Assembly (NCBI GenBank): GCA_016218905.1
Contig: JACRCS010000994.1
Location: 1 to 7,199, forward strand
DNA: 7,199 nucleotides
Reading direction: 5' to 3'
Origin: Deltaproteobacteria bacterium
Lineage (GTDB): Bacteria; Desulfobacterota_C; Deferrisomatia; Deferrisomatales; JACRMM01
A model generated the notes under the pieces. The model did no database searches. It was not told where the DNA came from and worked only from the letters and a program-made list of their open reading frames with translations. Made by a program: the position numbers and the translations under genes. This document shows positions 1-6,164 of the stretch, piece after piece (position 1 is the first letter of the stretch; the number at the start of each line of letters is the position of its first letter).

Positions 1-303
1 GGACCGACGGCGCTCAGCGCCGTGCGCACCATCAACATCGACAAGGCCTTTGTCGGCGTACACGGGATCGACCCCGCGCGCGGCCTGACCGCGAACAACG
101 GCGAGGACGCCGCGGTCAACCAGGCAATGATGGACCAGGCCCACAAGACGATCGCCCTGGCGGACCACTCGAAGTTCGGCAAGGTGGCCAAGTTCCTCAT
201 CTGCCCCGCATCCCGGATCGACCTCCTCATCACCGACACCGGCGCAAACACCGCCACCACGGCACCCTTCAGAGACATGGGGATCGAGGTCCGGCGCGTC
301 TGA
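1..303 (+). CDS. DeoR/GlpR-family transcriptional regulator, C-terminal fragment (5' end outside window)
   Basis: The reading frame is open from the first base to the TGA at 301-303 and gives the last 100 residues of a protein; the N-terminal part lies upstream of the window. The visible part matches the DeoR-type C-terminal sensor domain: a DKAFVGVHGID segment, then GLTANN, an alanine-rich AAVNQAMM helix, the hallmark LADHSKFGK strand-turn, and IDLLITDTG near the end. In this family the domain has a ribose-phosphate-isomerase-like fold and binds a phosphorylated sugar or similar metabolite, while an N-terminal winged helix (not seen here) binds DNA, usually as a repressor. A GTG at 22 is in frame but is internal, because the homology runs through it. 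The gene points toward the operon that starts at 1054, but about 750 bases separate them, so a regulatory link is only inferred. The ligand cannot be told from this fragment. Confidence 0.9.
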   Translation, partial: GPTALSAVRTINIDKAFVGVHGIDPARGLTANNGEDAAVNQAMMDQAHKTIALADHSKFGKVAKFLICPASRIDLLITDTGANTATTAPFRDMGIEVRRV

Positions 304-309
304 CAGGGT

Positions 310-340
310 GCTGAAAAACCCCTTCCATGGGTTTTTCAGC
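310..340. repeat. Perfect 12-bp inverted repeat after the regulator gene (possible terminator or end of a repeat element)
   Basis: GCTGAAAAACCC at 310-321 is exactly complementary to GGGTTTTTCAGC at 329-340, leaving a 7-base loop. It begins 6 bases after the TGA of the regulator gene. The position suits a transcription terminator, but the T run is inside the stem and no T tract follows, so it is not a textbook intrinsic terminator. It could instead mark the boundary of the repeat-like stretch that follows. Confidence 0.6.
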
Positions 341-790
341 TACGGGTCCTCGGGGGCGGCCCCTTCGAACCCTCACGAATCGCTACGCTTTTCAAGCTCC
401 GCGATTCGCTCCAGGGATGGATGCGCCCCGCGCGGGCCAAGGATGGGCCGTCTGCGCAGGGGCGAGCGCCCCATCCTTGGGGCGCGCGCAGCCTGCTCTT
501 TCGGCAGCCTGCCGGCTGATTCACGGGCCTCGAACGCCCGTCTTCCCTTTCGTCCGACCTCCTCTCGGTCCCCTGGCGCTCCGCTGACCCGACCCCCCCT
601 TCGGGCAGGGCGTGCAGGCGCTCCTCTTGGCGCGTGGAGATGTCCCGTCCCACCACGGCGGATCGGGGTCCGCTCTCTTCGCCGGGCTCCGCTCCCCGCC
701 TTCCAAACACCGGGTTGCTCCACCTCCTGACTGCATCCCCTGAAACCCGCGTCTTTCCGGCTCGTCTGGAAAAAGTGAGCGCGCCCCGGA
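341..790. repeat. Non-coding, palindrome-rich GC stretch, probably a dispersed intergenic repeat
   Basis: I see no credible gene here. Several frames on both strands stay open at once, but their translations are low-complexity, rich in Arg, Pro, Ser and Gly, and match no family I know; this is what high GC with few TA steps produces. The stretch holds many short inverted repeats: CGAATCGC (376-383) with GCGATTCG (401-408); CCAAGGATGGG (437-447) with CCCATCCTTGG (470-480); GGGGC (459-463) with GCCCC (468-472); CAGCC (505-509) with GGCTG (514-518); ACGGGC (523-528) with GCCCGT (536-541). This density suggests a structured dispersed repeat like those in intergenic regions of some large GC-rich genomes. 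The outer limits are approximate, and only one copy is visible, so repetition is inferred. Confidence 0.45.
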
Positions 791-798
791 AAAAGCCA

Positions 799-827
799 TT
801 GACGAGAAGCAAAGATGGTTCTAGTCT
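799..827 (+). promoter_or_regulatory. Candidate sigma-70-type promoter for the flavoprotein/phosphotransferase operon
   Basis: TTGACG at 799-804 differs from the -35 consensus at one base and is followed after 17 bases by TAGTCT at 822-827, which keeps only the T, A and final T of the -10 consensus. It sits where base composition turns less GC-rich, just before the tandem repeat at 827-890, and about 225 bases upstream of the first operon gene. The weak -10 keeps this tentative; no experimental or comparative support is available. Confidence 0.3.
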
Positions 828-890
828 GATCATATCTGGCCTAAACGATCAAGGCAGTTGATCAAAACGAGCATAGACGATCAAGGGGCT
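827..890. repeat. Imperfect 32-bp tandem repeat (two copies), candidate operator
   Basis: Bases 827-858 and 859-890 align without gaps and agree at 23 of 32 positions. Each copy begins with TGATCA and carries CGATCAAGG nineteen bases later, so four GATCA-containing boxes lie at 827, 846, 859 and 878. The 32-base period is close to three DNA helical turns, which would put equivalent boxes on the same face. The site overlaps the expected transcription start of the candidate promoter, a usual place for a repressor. Family knowledge: DeoR-type regulators often bind repeated operators. That the upstream DeoR-type protein binds here is inference. Confidence 0.5.
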
Positions 891-971
891 GGCTTCCGCG
901 GCGGCTGGCCCCAAGAGGAGACAGTGCCGGGTTCGCGCCCCCGGGGATCTGAGGGCCGTCGACGGAGAGAC

Positions 972-1023
972 GCGACTTCCTTCGAAGGTCGCCATGCGAA
1001 CGCAGGCGCCGGGCTTCCGGCGC
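972..1023 (+). promoter_or_regulatory. GC-rich leader hairpins upstream of the first operon gene
   Basis: Two potential hairpins lie in the untranslated leader. The first (972-992) pairs GCGA with TCGC around a 3-base bulge and the perfect palindrome CCTTCGAAGG (979-988). The second (1006-1023) is a perfect 7-bp stem, GCGCCGG with CCGGCGC, closed by a GCTT tetraloop; it ends 14 bases before the ribosome binding site. They could affect translation or mRNA stability. No riboswitch class is recognised. Confidence 0.35.
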
Positions 1024-1037
1024 GGAGAACCATTGGG

Positions 1038-1044
1038 AAAGGAG
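1038..1044 (+). promoter_or_regulatory. Ribosome binding site that fixes the start at 1054
   Basis: AAAGGAG lies nine bases before the ATG at 1054. An in-frame ATG at 994 would add 20 residues, but it has no comparable Shine-Dalgarno sequence and would put the 1006-1023 hairpin inside the coding region. The Rossmann strand begins about seven residues after the 1054 start, as usual in this family. Confidence 0.75.
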
Positions 1045-1053
1045 CAGAGGCAG

Positions 1054-2676
1054 ATGGCGAAGCTCAAGTATGACGTCGTGGTGATCGGGGGAGGCCCCAA
1101 CGGCCTCACGACCGCCGCATACCTCGCGAAGGCGGGGCTCAAGGTGTTCGTGGCGGAGAAGCGGTACGAGATCGGGGGCGGGTTGGCCACCGAGGAAGTC
1201 ACGCGTCCCGGGTTCTGGCACAACACCCACGCCGTCTACCACATGATGACGGAGTACGCCCCGGTCTTCCCGGACCTGGAGCTCCACACGAAGTACGACC
1301 TGAAGTTCATCTACCCGAGGGTGCAGTTCGGCTGTGTGTTCTCTGACGGTGAGTCGCTCTGCCTCTACTCCGACCTGGAGGAGTCCTGCAAGTCGATCGC
1401 CAGGTTCTCCAAGAAGGACGCGGAGGCCTACCGCGAGTTCTACACGTTCACCGAAAAGGCCATGGATCTCTTCCTGGCGCCGGCCACGTACGTGAACGCC
1501 CTGCCGAGTCTCGAGCAGGCCGCCAAGCTGTACACCAATCCGATCACGACCCGGGTCGACGAGTTCACGGGCGAGACCCCCAAACAGATCATCGACAAGC
1601 TGTTCGAGAACGAACGGGTCCGAACCCTCTTCCTCTACCTGGCGTGCATGTGGGGCCTCGAGTACGACCTCGAGGGACTCGGCTACCTCTTCCCCCTCAT
1701 GATCAACCGCGGAACGCACTTCCGGCTCTGCCAGAGCGGCTCCCACCATATCCCCCACCTGCTCGGCAAGGTCATCGTCGAGAACAAGGGCATGATCTGG
1801 GGCGGCTTCCGCGTCCAGAAGATCCTCCTCGAGAACGGGGAGGCCAAGGGGGTCGTGCTCGACAACGGCGACGTGATCGAGGCCGGCCTGGCGGTGGTGA
1901 GCTCGGTGGACCCCCACCAGACGTTCTTCCAGTTCATCGGTCGCGAGAACCTGGACCAGGAGTTCGCCGGGCGCCTGGACCAGTACCGGTGGGAGGAGTG
2001 GAGTCTCTTCGTCACGCACATGGCCCTCCACGAAAGGCCCAACTTCACCGCCGCGGCCAAGAACCCGGACATCAACGACGCCATGATCTGCATCGCCGGG
2101 TACGACAGCGAGGACGACCTGGTGAACCATTGGGAGGCGATCCGGCGGGGCGAGCTGGCGAAGCCAGCGTTCAACGCCTGTTTCCCGACCATCCACGACC
2201 CGTCCCAGGCTCCGCCAAACAAGCACACGGGGCTCCTCACCTGCTTCGCGCCCTACGAGCTCAAGAACGGGGGCGCGCAAGCCTGGTACCAGATGCGTAA
2301 GGAGTATGCGCAGCAGTCGATCGACGTGCTGACGAAGTACGCTCCGAACATCAACCAGGACTCGATCATCCACACGTACGTCACGAGTCCCCTCGACATC
2401 GAGAACAAGTTCCCGGACATGGTGCGCGGCTCGATCAAGCAGGGGGCCTACTACCCGCTGCAGATGGGCTTCATGCGCCCCAACGAGTACTGCTCGGATC
2501 ACTCCACCCCGATCAAGAAGCTCTTCATCTGCGGGGCCAGCAGCCACTCCGGAGGGATGGCGAACTACGGCCCCGGTTACTGCGCCGTGAACACGATCGC
2601 CGAGCAACTCGGCATCGAGAAGTGGTGGTCGGAGCCGGAACACGTGAAGAAGGCCAGGGCGGCGGGGCTGCTCTGA
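1054..2676 (+). CDS. FAD-dependent oxidoreductase, phytoene desaturase / retinol saturase-like superfamily (flavoprotein 1)
   Basis: A 540-residue protein, the usual length for phytoene-desaturase-like flavoproteins. Strand-helix-strand FAD binding is clear at the N terminus: [11 protein letters not shown] with the intact GxGxxG at residues 12-17, acidic E35 ending the second strand (expected to bind the adenosine ribose), and EIGGG at 39-43. A middle segment at about 245-275 ([19 protein letters not shown]) is the second FAD-domain sheet typical of the family. The C terminus carries [15 protein letters not shown] (494-508), the closing FAD motif. No signal peptide or membrane span is seen, so it is probably cytosolic or peripherally membrane-bound. 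Family members desaturate, saturate, isomerise or hydroxylate hydrophobic, often isoprenoid, substrates. It is about half identical to the next gene's product over the first ~55 residues. The pairing recalls CtmA/CtmB limonene dehydrogenase; the substrate here is unknown. Carotenoid synthesis is less likely, as no phytoene synthase gene is near. Confidence 0.88.
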   Translation: MAKLKYDVVVIGGGPNGLTTAAYLAKAGLKVFVAEKRYEIGGGLATEEVTRPGFWHNTHAVYHMMTEYAPVFPDLELHTKYDLKFIYPRVQFGCVFSDGESLCLYSDLEESCKSIARFSKKDAEAYREFYTFTEKAMDLFLAPATYVNALPSLEQAAKLYTNPITTRVDEFTGETPKQIIDKLFENERVRTLFLYLACMWGLEYDLEGLGYLFPLMINRGTHFRLCQSGSHHIPHLLGKVIVENKGMIWGGFRVQKILLENGEAKGVVLDNGDVIEAGLAVVSSVDPHQTFFQFIGRENLDQEFAGRLDQYRWEEWSLFVTHMALHERPNFTAAAKNPDINDAMICIAGYDSEDDLVNHWEAIRRGELAKPAFNACFPTIHDPSQAPPNKHTGLLTCFAPYELKNGGAQAWYQMRKEYAQQSIDVLTKYAPNINQDSIIHTYVTSPLDIENKFPDMVRGSIKQGAYYPLQMGFMRPNEYCSDHSTPIKKLFICGASSHSGGMANYGPGYCAVNTIAEQLGIEKWWSEPEHVKKARAAGLL

Positions 2677-2736
2677 TCCCCCGGCAGGCCGGTCGGCGAA
2701 ACTTAGACGCTCATCTCAGCAGATAGGAGATACCCA

Positions 2737-4380
2737 ATGGCTGACAGCTCCTACGACGCAGTATTCATCGGGGGCGGCCACAACGCCCTCGTCACGGCGC
2801 TCTACCTCGCCCGGAACAACATGAAGGTCGCCGTGTTCGATCGGAGGAACGAGATCGGCGGAGAGTTCTGCAGCGACGAGCTGCCGGCTCCCGGCTTCCT
2901 GATGAACACGTGCGCCACTTTCATCCGCTTCTTCGTCTGCCCCGCCCTCTACGACTTCAAGCTGAGGGAGCACGGCCTGGAGCTCGTCATGCCGGAGCCC
3001 AGCCAGTCGATGCTCTTCGACGACGGCAGCGGCATGGTGATCTGGGGCGCCCGGAAGGTCGACCCGGAGACCGGGAAGGTCACCTTCGTCGAAGAGAACT
3101 TCCACAAGAACCTGAAGGCGATCGCGCAGTTCTCGGAGAAGGACGCCGAGACGTGCGAGAAGTGGGCGGCGAGGCCCGGCCGGGGGTTCGGGGAGAACGT
3201 GGAGGAGTGGCTCTACAACCCGCCGACCGCCCCCGGGAGCCGGTCGATCGAAGACGAGATCCTGGCGACGGGGGCCATCGACCCGCGCTGGCCGTACATG
3301 ACCATCGGCGAGGTCGCCTACGACCTGTTCGAGAGCGACGCGATGAGGGTCTACTTCATGCGCCTCGCCCAGGGGCACGCCGGCTCCTACCCCCACATCG
3401 TCCAGGGCCTCATGTCGACCCTCCATCAGGTGGGTTCGATGGCCGGCGGGCTGCCGATCTCCATCGCGGTCGGCGGCACGCACACGATCGCCCACGCCCT
3501 CCAGCGGGCGCTCAGCTCGCTGGGCGGGAAGTTCTTCGTGAACGCCGAGGTCGACAAGATCGTGGTCGAGAACGGGCGCGCCAAGGGGATCATCCTCGCC
3601 GACGGCTCCCGGATCGAAGCGAAGCAGCTCGTCGTCAACGGCGCCGACCCGAGGCAGCTCGCCTTCCGCTTCCTCGACCCGAGCCTCACGAGCAACGACG
3701 TGAAGCGGAGGCTGAAGAACCTCTGGGGGGACAACTTCGGGCTGATCTGGGCGACGTTCGCGCTGCACGAGCTGCCGAAGTACACGGCGGAGAAGGACTT
3801 CCCGGGCTGCATGACCCAGCGCTGCTACCTGGCCCCCCTCGACCCGGACTATCTCCGCTTCGGGAAGCTGGGCGACTGCCACCGCAACGGCCTGCCGTCC
3901 CGGTTCTTCCACCACTTGACGCACGACACGGCCTTCGTCCCGAGCTACGCCCCTCCCGGCAAACACCTCTGCCTCCTCGAAGACTACACGACCGAAGATC
4001 GCTTCTTTACGAAGGCGGAGTGGGAAGGCATCCGGAAGAGGACCGCCAAGGCCCTCCTCGACGACTGGCGCCGGTACGCTCCGAACATGACCGAAGACAA
4101 CGTGATCGACTCTTTTGTCCTCCTGGGGCCGGACCTGCTGGAGCGGTTCACGTGGGACACGTGGTCCGGGTACGGCCACTCCGCGCCCCAGATGGGAAGC
4201 TTCCGGCCGATCCCCGAGTGGTCCGGGTACAGGACGCACATCAAGAACCTGTACGGCTGCGCTCAGAGCCAACATCCGGGCGGCTCGTCCTGGGGGCTGC
4301 CCGGCTACAACTGCTACAAGGCGATCGCCGCGGACCTCTCGCTGGAGAAGGTTTGGGAGACGGCAGGTCGCCGGTATTAG
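2737..4380 (+). CDS. FAD-dependent oxidoreductase, phytoene desaturase-like, paralogue of the preceding gene (flavoprotein 2)
   Basis: A 547-residue protein starting at an ATG with AGGAGA (2725-2730) six bases upstream, 60 bases after the previous stop, so very likely cotranscribed. The N terminus has the dinucleotide fold: VFIGGGHNA at 9-17, acidic D35 at the end of strand two, and EIGG at 39-42. The last glycine of GxGxxG is alanine (A17), unlike its neighbour. GGTHTIAHALQRAL (246-259) followed by VDKIVVENGRAKGIILADG (272-290) is the characteristic central segment, and QHPGGSSWGLPGYN (512-525) is the C-terminal FAD motif. No signal peptide or transmembrane span is seen. Closeness and divergence from flavoprotein 1 suggest an old duplication and a heteromeric enzyme, as for CtmA/CtmB, where two such proteins together form limonene dehydrogenase. 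Separate consecutive enzymes are also possible. Substrate and electron acceptor cannot be read from the sequence. Confidence 0.88.
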   Translation: MADSSYDAVFIGGGHNALVTALYLARNNMKVAVFDRRNEIGGEFCSDELPAPGFLMNTCATFIRFFVCPALYDFKLREHGLELVMPEPSQSMLFDDGSGMVIWGARKVDPETGKVTFVEENFHKNLKAIAQFSEKDAETCEKWAARPGRGFGENVEEWLYNPPTAPGSRSIEDEILATGAIDPRWPYMTIGEVAYDLFESDAMRVYFMRLAQGHAGSYPHIVQGLMSTLHQVGSMAGGLPISIAVGGTHTIAHALQRALSSLGGKFFVNAEVDKIVVENGRAKGIILADGSRIEAKQLVVNGADPRQLAFRFLDPSLTSNDVKRRLKNLWGDNFGLIWATFALHELPKYTAEKDFPGCMTQRCYLAPLDPDYLRFGKLGDCHRNGLPSRFFHHLTHDTAFVPSYAPPGKHLCLLEDYTTEDRFFTKAEWEGIRKRTAKALLDDWRRYAPNMTEDNVIDSFVLLGPDLLERFTWDTWSGYGHSAPQMGSFRPIPEWSGYRTHIKNLYGCAQSQHPGGSSWGLPGYNCYKAIAADLSLEKVWETAGRRY

Positions 4381-4394
4381 CGAACGCGCCAAAC

Positions 4395-4455
4395 CGTAGG
4401 TCGGGGCTTGCCCGACACCCCGTCGCGCGGGCGGCGGGGCAAGCCCCGCCCTGCG
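4395..4455. repeat. Palindromic (REP-like) element in the gap between flavoprotein 2 and the phosphotransferase genes
   Basis: The 111-base gap contains nested inverted repeats. GGGGCTTGCCC (4403-4413) is complementary to GGGCAAGCCCC (4437-4447); the ends CGTAGG (4395-4400) and CCTGCG (4450-4455) also pair if one G-T wobble is allowed. Alternatively two local hairpins form: GTCGGG with CCCGAC (4400-4416), and GGCGGGGC with GCCCCGCC (4433-4450). It resembles a mobile palindromic intergenic element; in the operon it could protect the upstream mRNA or partly terminate transcription. No T tract follows, so it is not a standard terminator. Confidence 0.55.
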
Positions 4456-4478
4456 ATCCATGCCCCCGGCACTGGGAG

Positions 4479-4486
4479 AAAGGAAG
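4479..4486 (+). promoter_or_regulatory. Ribosome binding site that fixes the start at 4492
   Basis: AAAGGAAG precedes the ATG at 4492 by five bases. The frame is open further upstream to a TTG at 4408, but that codon lies in the loop of a hairpin, has no Shine-Dalgarno sequence, and the added residues are low-complexity, so the ATG is preferred. Confidence 0.7.
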
Positions 4487-4491
4487 CCGCG

Positions 4492-6156
4492 ATGAGATAT
4501 GAGGCGTCCCCATTCGAGTTCGACCCGGAGTTGGACTGCGCCCATCACGACGCGTGGTTTGTAGACGGAATGCACATTCCCGACGGAGCCGCCGACTACG
4601 TGGCCGGCTCCTGGGTGGCCGAGGTCGTGACCCACGGGATGTGCTGGGCGGCCGCGAAGCTGTCGCTGCCCAGCTGCAAGGGAATCATCTGGCGGGACTA
4701 CAAGGCGCAGCGTTTCATCGTCACGCCGAAGGTCGTCGAATCGGAAGCCGAGGTCCGGGAACGGGAGGTCAAGTTCCGGGAACACCTCGTGGAGGCTTCC
4801 GAGGTCTTCGGGGAGAGGTGGGCCGAGTACAAGAAGGAGCTTCTGGAGCTCTACCGGCCGTTCAAGGAGTTCAATCTGAACAAGGCCTCGCCCATGGAGC
4901 TCGGGAAGAAGCTCGAGGACCTGCGCCAGGTCGGCTTCCGCATGTGCGAGGTCCACTTCTGGGGGATGTACCTATCGTTCTCGTTCTTCATGCTCTTCCA
5001 GCAGCTGTGCAAGCAGCTCGGGGTCGACCCTACGGGACACGAGTTCGCCGCGATGGTCCGGGGCTTCGACAACAAGAGCTTCCAGTGCGAGAGGGAGCTC
5101 TGGAACCTCTCGCGGCGGGCCCTGGACCTCGGCCTCGGGACGGTCTTCGAACTGCCGGCGGCGGAGGTCGCGAGGAAGCTGGAGAGCACCGAACCTGGTA
5201 CCGCCTGGCTGAGAGACCTCGACGCCTTCCTGGCCGAGTACGGCTGGAGGTGCGAGCGGTGCTGGTTCCCGTCGAGCCCGAGCTGGCAGGAAGACCCGCG
5301 GTACGCGATCCGGAAGGTCCAGGACTATCTCAAGCTGAAGGAACGCACCTCCATCACCGCCAGGGCCGTCGAGGAACGGGAGGCGATGATCGCGAAGGTG
5401 CGCGCACGGGTCCCCTCCGAGCGGCTGGACAGCTTCAACCTCCTCTTGAAAGGCGCCCAGACCGCCGACGCCTTCAGCGAGGAGCACGACCTCTACTGCG
5501 AGATGCAGACCGACGCCCTGCGCCGCATGTACCTCGTCGAGCTCGGGAAGCGCTTCGTCGAGGCCGGGACCATCGACGACCGGGACGACATCCACTGGCT
5601 CTGGCTCGACGAGATCCGGAAGACCTCCTACTGGCCGGAGAAGTGGCGTCTCCAGGAAGTCGTCGAGGTGCGGAAGCAGAAGGCGCAGAAGGACCTCGAA
5701 GCCGGCATTCCACCGGTCATCTCGACCAAGAAGACCCCGGAAGAGGCCTTCGCGTACATGGTCAAGTCGAGGGACCCGATCCTCCTGCAGGTGATCGTCG
5801 GAGAGCTTCCCCAGCCCCGCCCGGAGCTGAAGGCGGACGTCCTGGGCGTGGGAGGCGCTCCCGGGATCGCGGAGGGACCGGCCCGGGTGGTCTTCACCGA
5901 TGACCAGGTGGGGGAGGTCCTGCCGGGCGAGATCCTGGTCTGCCCGAGCACCACGATCGGCTGGACGACGGTCTTTTCGCTCGTGAAGGGGGTCGTCGTC
6001 GATCGGGGCGGCATGCTCTCCCACGCGGCGGTGGTGTCCCGGCAGTTCGGCATCCCTTGCATCCTGAATACGTTCACGGGCACTTCTCAAATCAAGACCG
6101 GCCAGAGGATCCGGATCGACGGAGCGCAGGGCGCGGTCTACGTCCTCAAGGACTAG
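4492..6156 (+). CDS. PEP-synthase-like phosphotransferase, phosphohistidine (swivel) subunit; phenylphosphate synthase PpsA-like
   Basis: A 554-residue protein. The C-terminal ~105 residues form a PEP-utilising mobile (swivel) domain: GVGGAPGIAEGPARVV (452-467), a P-T-I-G-W-T strand, then DRGGMLSHAAVVSRQFGIPC with the catalytic histidine at H511. This histidine should carry the phosphoryl group between the ATP site and the acceptor. The part before it is a helical central domain like those of phenylphosphate synthase and rifampicin phosphotransferase, with FLAEYGWRCER (246-256) and PSWQEDP (263-269). The pyruvate/PEP-binding barrel of true PEP synthase and pyruvate phosphate dikinase is absent, so those reactions are excluded. 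The ATP-binding half is the next gene, eight bases away. Thauera aromatica PpsA has this build and is somewhat larger (about 70 kDa). A hydrophobic helix at 155-172 may help form the acceptor pocket. The acceptor is probably an organic hydroxyl or enol, but it is unidentified. Confidence 0.82.
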   Translation: MRYEASPFEFDPELDCAHHDAWFVDGMHIPDGAADYVAGSWVAEVVTHGMCWAAAKLSLPSCKGIIWRDYKAQRFIVTPKVVESEAEVREREVKFREHLVEASEVFGERWAEYKKELLELYRPFKEFNLNKASPMELGKKLEDLRQVGFRMCEVHFWGMYLSFSFFMLFQQLCKQLGVDPTGHEFAAMVRGFDNKSFQCERELWNLSRRALDLGLGTVFELPAAEVARKLESTEPGTAWLRDLDAFLAEYGWRCERCWFPSSPSWQEDPRYAIRKVQDYLKLKERTSITARAVEEREAMIAKVRARVPSERLDSFNLLLKGAQTADAFSEEHDLYCEMQTDALRRMYLVELGKRFVEAGTIDDRDDIHWLWLDEIRKTSYWPEKWRLQEVVEVRKQKAQKDLEAGIPPVISTKKTPEEAFAYMVKSRDPILLQVIVGELPQPRPELKADVLGVGGAPGIAEGPARVVFTDDQVGEVLPGEILVCPSTTIGWTTVFSLVKGVVVDRGGMLSHAAVVSRQFGIPCILNTFTGTSQIKTGQRIRIDGAQGAVYVLKD

Positions 6157-6160
6157 GTGA
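6155..6160 (+). promoter_or_regulatory. Ribosome binding site overlapping the upstream stop codon
   Basis: AGGTGA begins inside the TAG stop (6154-6156) of the swivel-subunit gene and lies four bases before the ATG at 6165. The overlap implies that ribosomes finishing the first subunit help start the second, keeping the two near equal amounts, as expected for partners in one complex. Confidence 0.6.
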
Positions 6161-6164
6161 ACAG

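Noticed and set aside
310..790. CRISPR array or insertion sequence
   Set aside because: No regularly spaced identical repeats, no transposase frame and no paired terminal repeats with target duplication could be found.
795..826. A third, upstream copy of the 32-bp repeat
   Set aside because: Only short scattered matches remain, and the register is shifted by one base; similarity is near chance.
308..833. Several overlapping open frames of 75-165 codons on both strands in the regulator-operon spacer
   Set aside because: Frames open together on both strands, low-complexity Arg/Pro/Ser/Gly-rich translations, no good ribosome binding sites, and they follow the palindromes of the underlying repeat-like DNA.
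994..1053. ATG at 994 as the start of flavoprotein 1
   Set aside because: No good Shine-Dalgarno sequence, adds 20 basic, unstructured residues, and includes a strong hairpin; the ATG at 1054 has AAAGGAG at good spacing.
862..2643. Long open frame on the minus strand (593 residues) opposite flavoprotein 1
   Set aside because: It mirrors a gene with clear FAD motifs. Its translation is rich in Val, Leu, Arg, Asp and His with no recognisable domain, as expected from the complement of GC-rich codons.
1054..4380. Carotenoid biosynthesis (crtI-type) operon
   Set aside because: The fold fits, but no phytoene synthase or cyclase gene is present and the next genes encode a phosphotransferase, so a biosynthetic crt cluster is not supported.
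2716..4956. Long open frame on the minus strand (746 residues) across flavoprotein 2, the gap and the start of the swivel subunit
   Set aside because: It spans two real genes and a palindromic spacer, shows the same antisense composition bias, and has no domain or convincing start.
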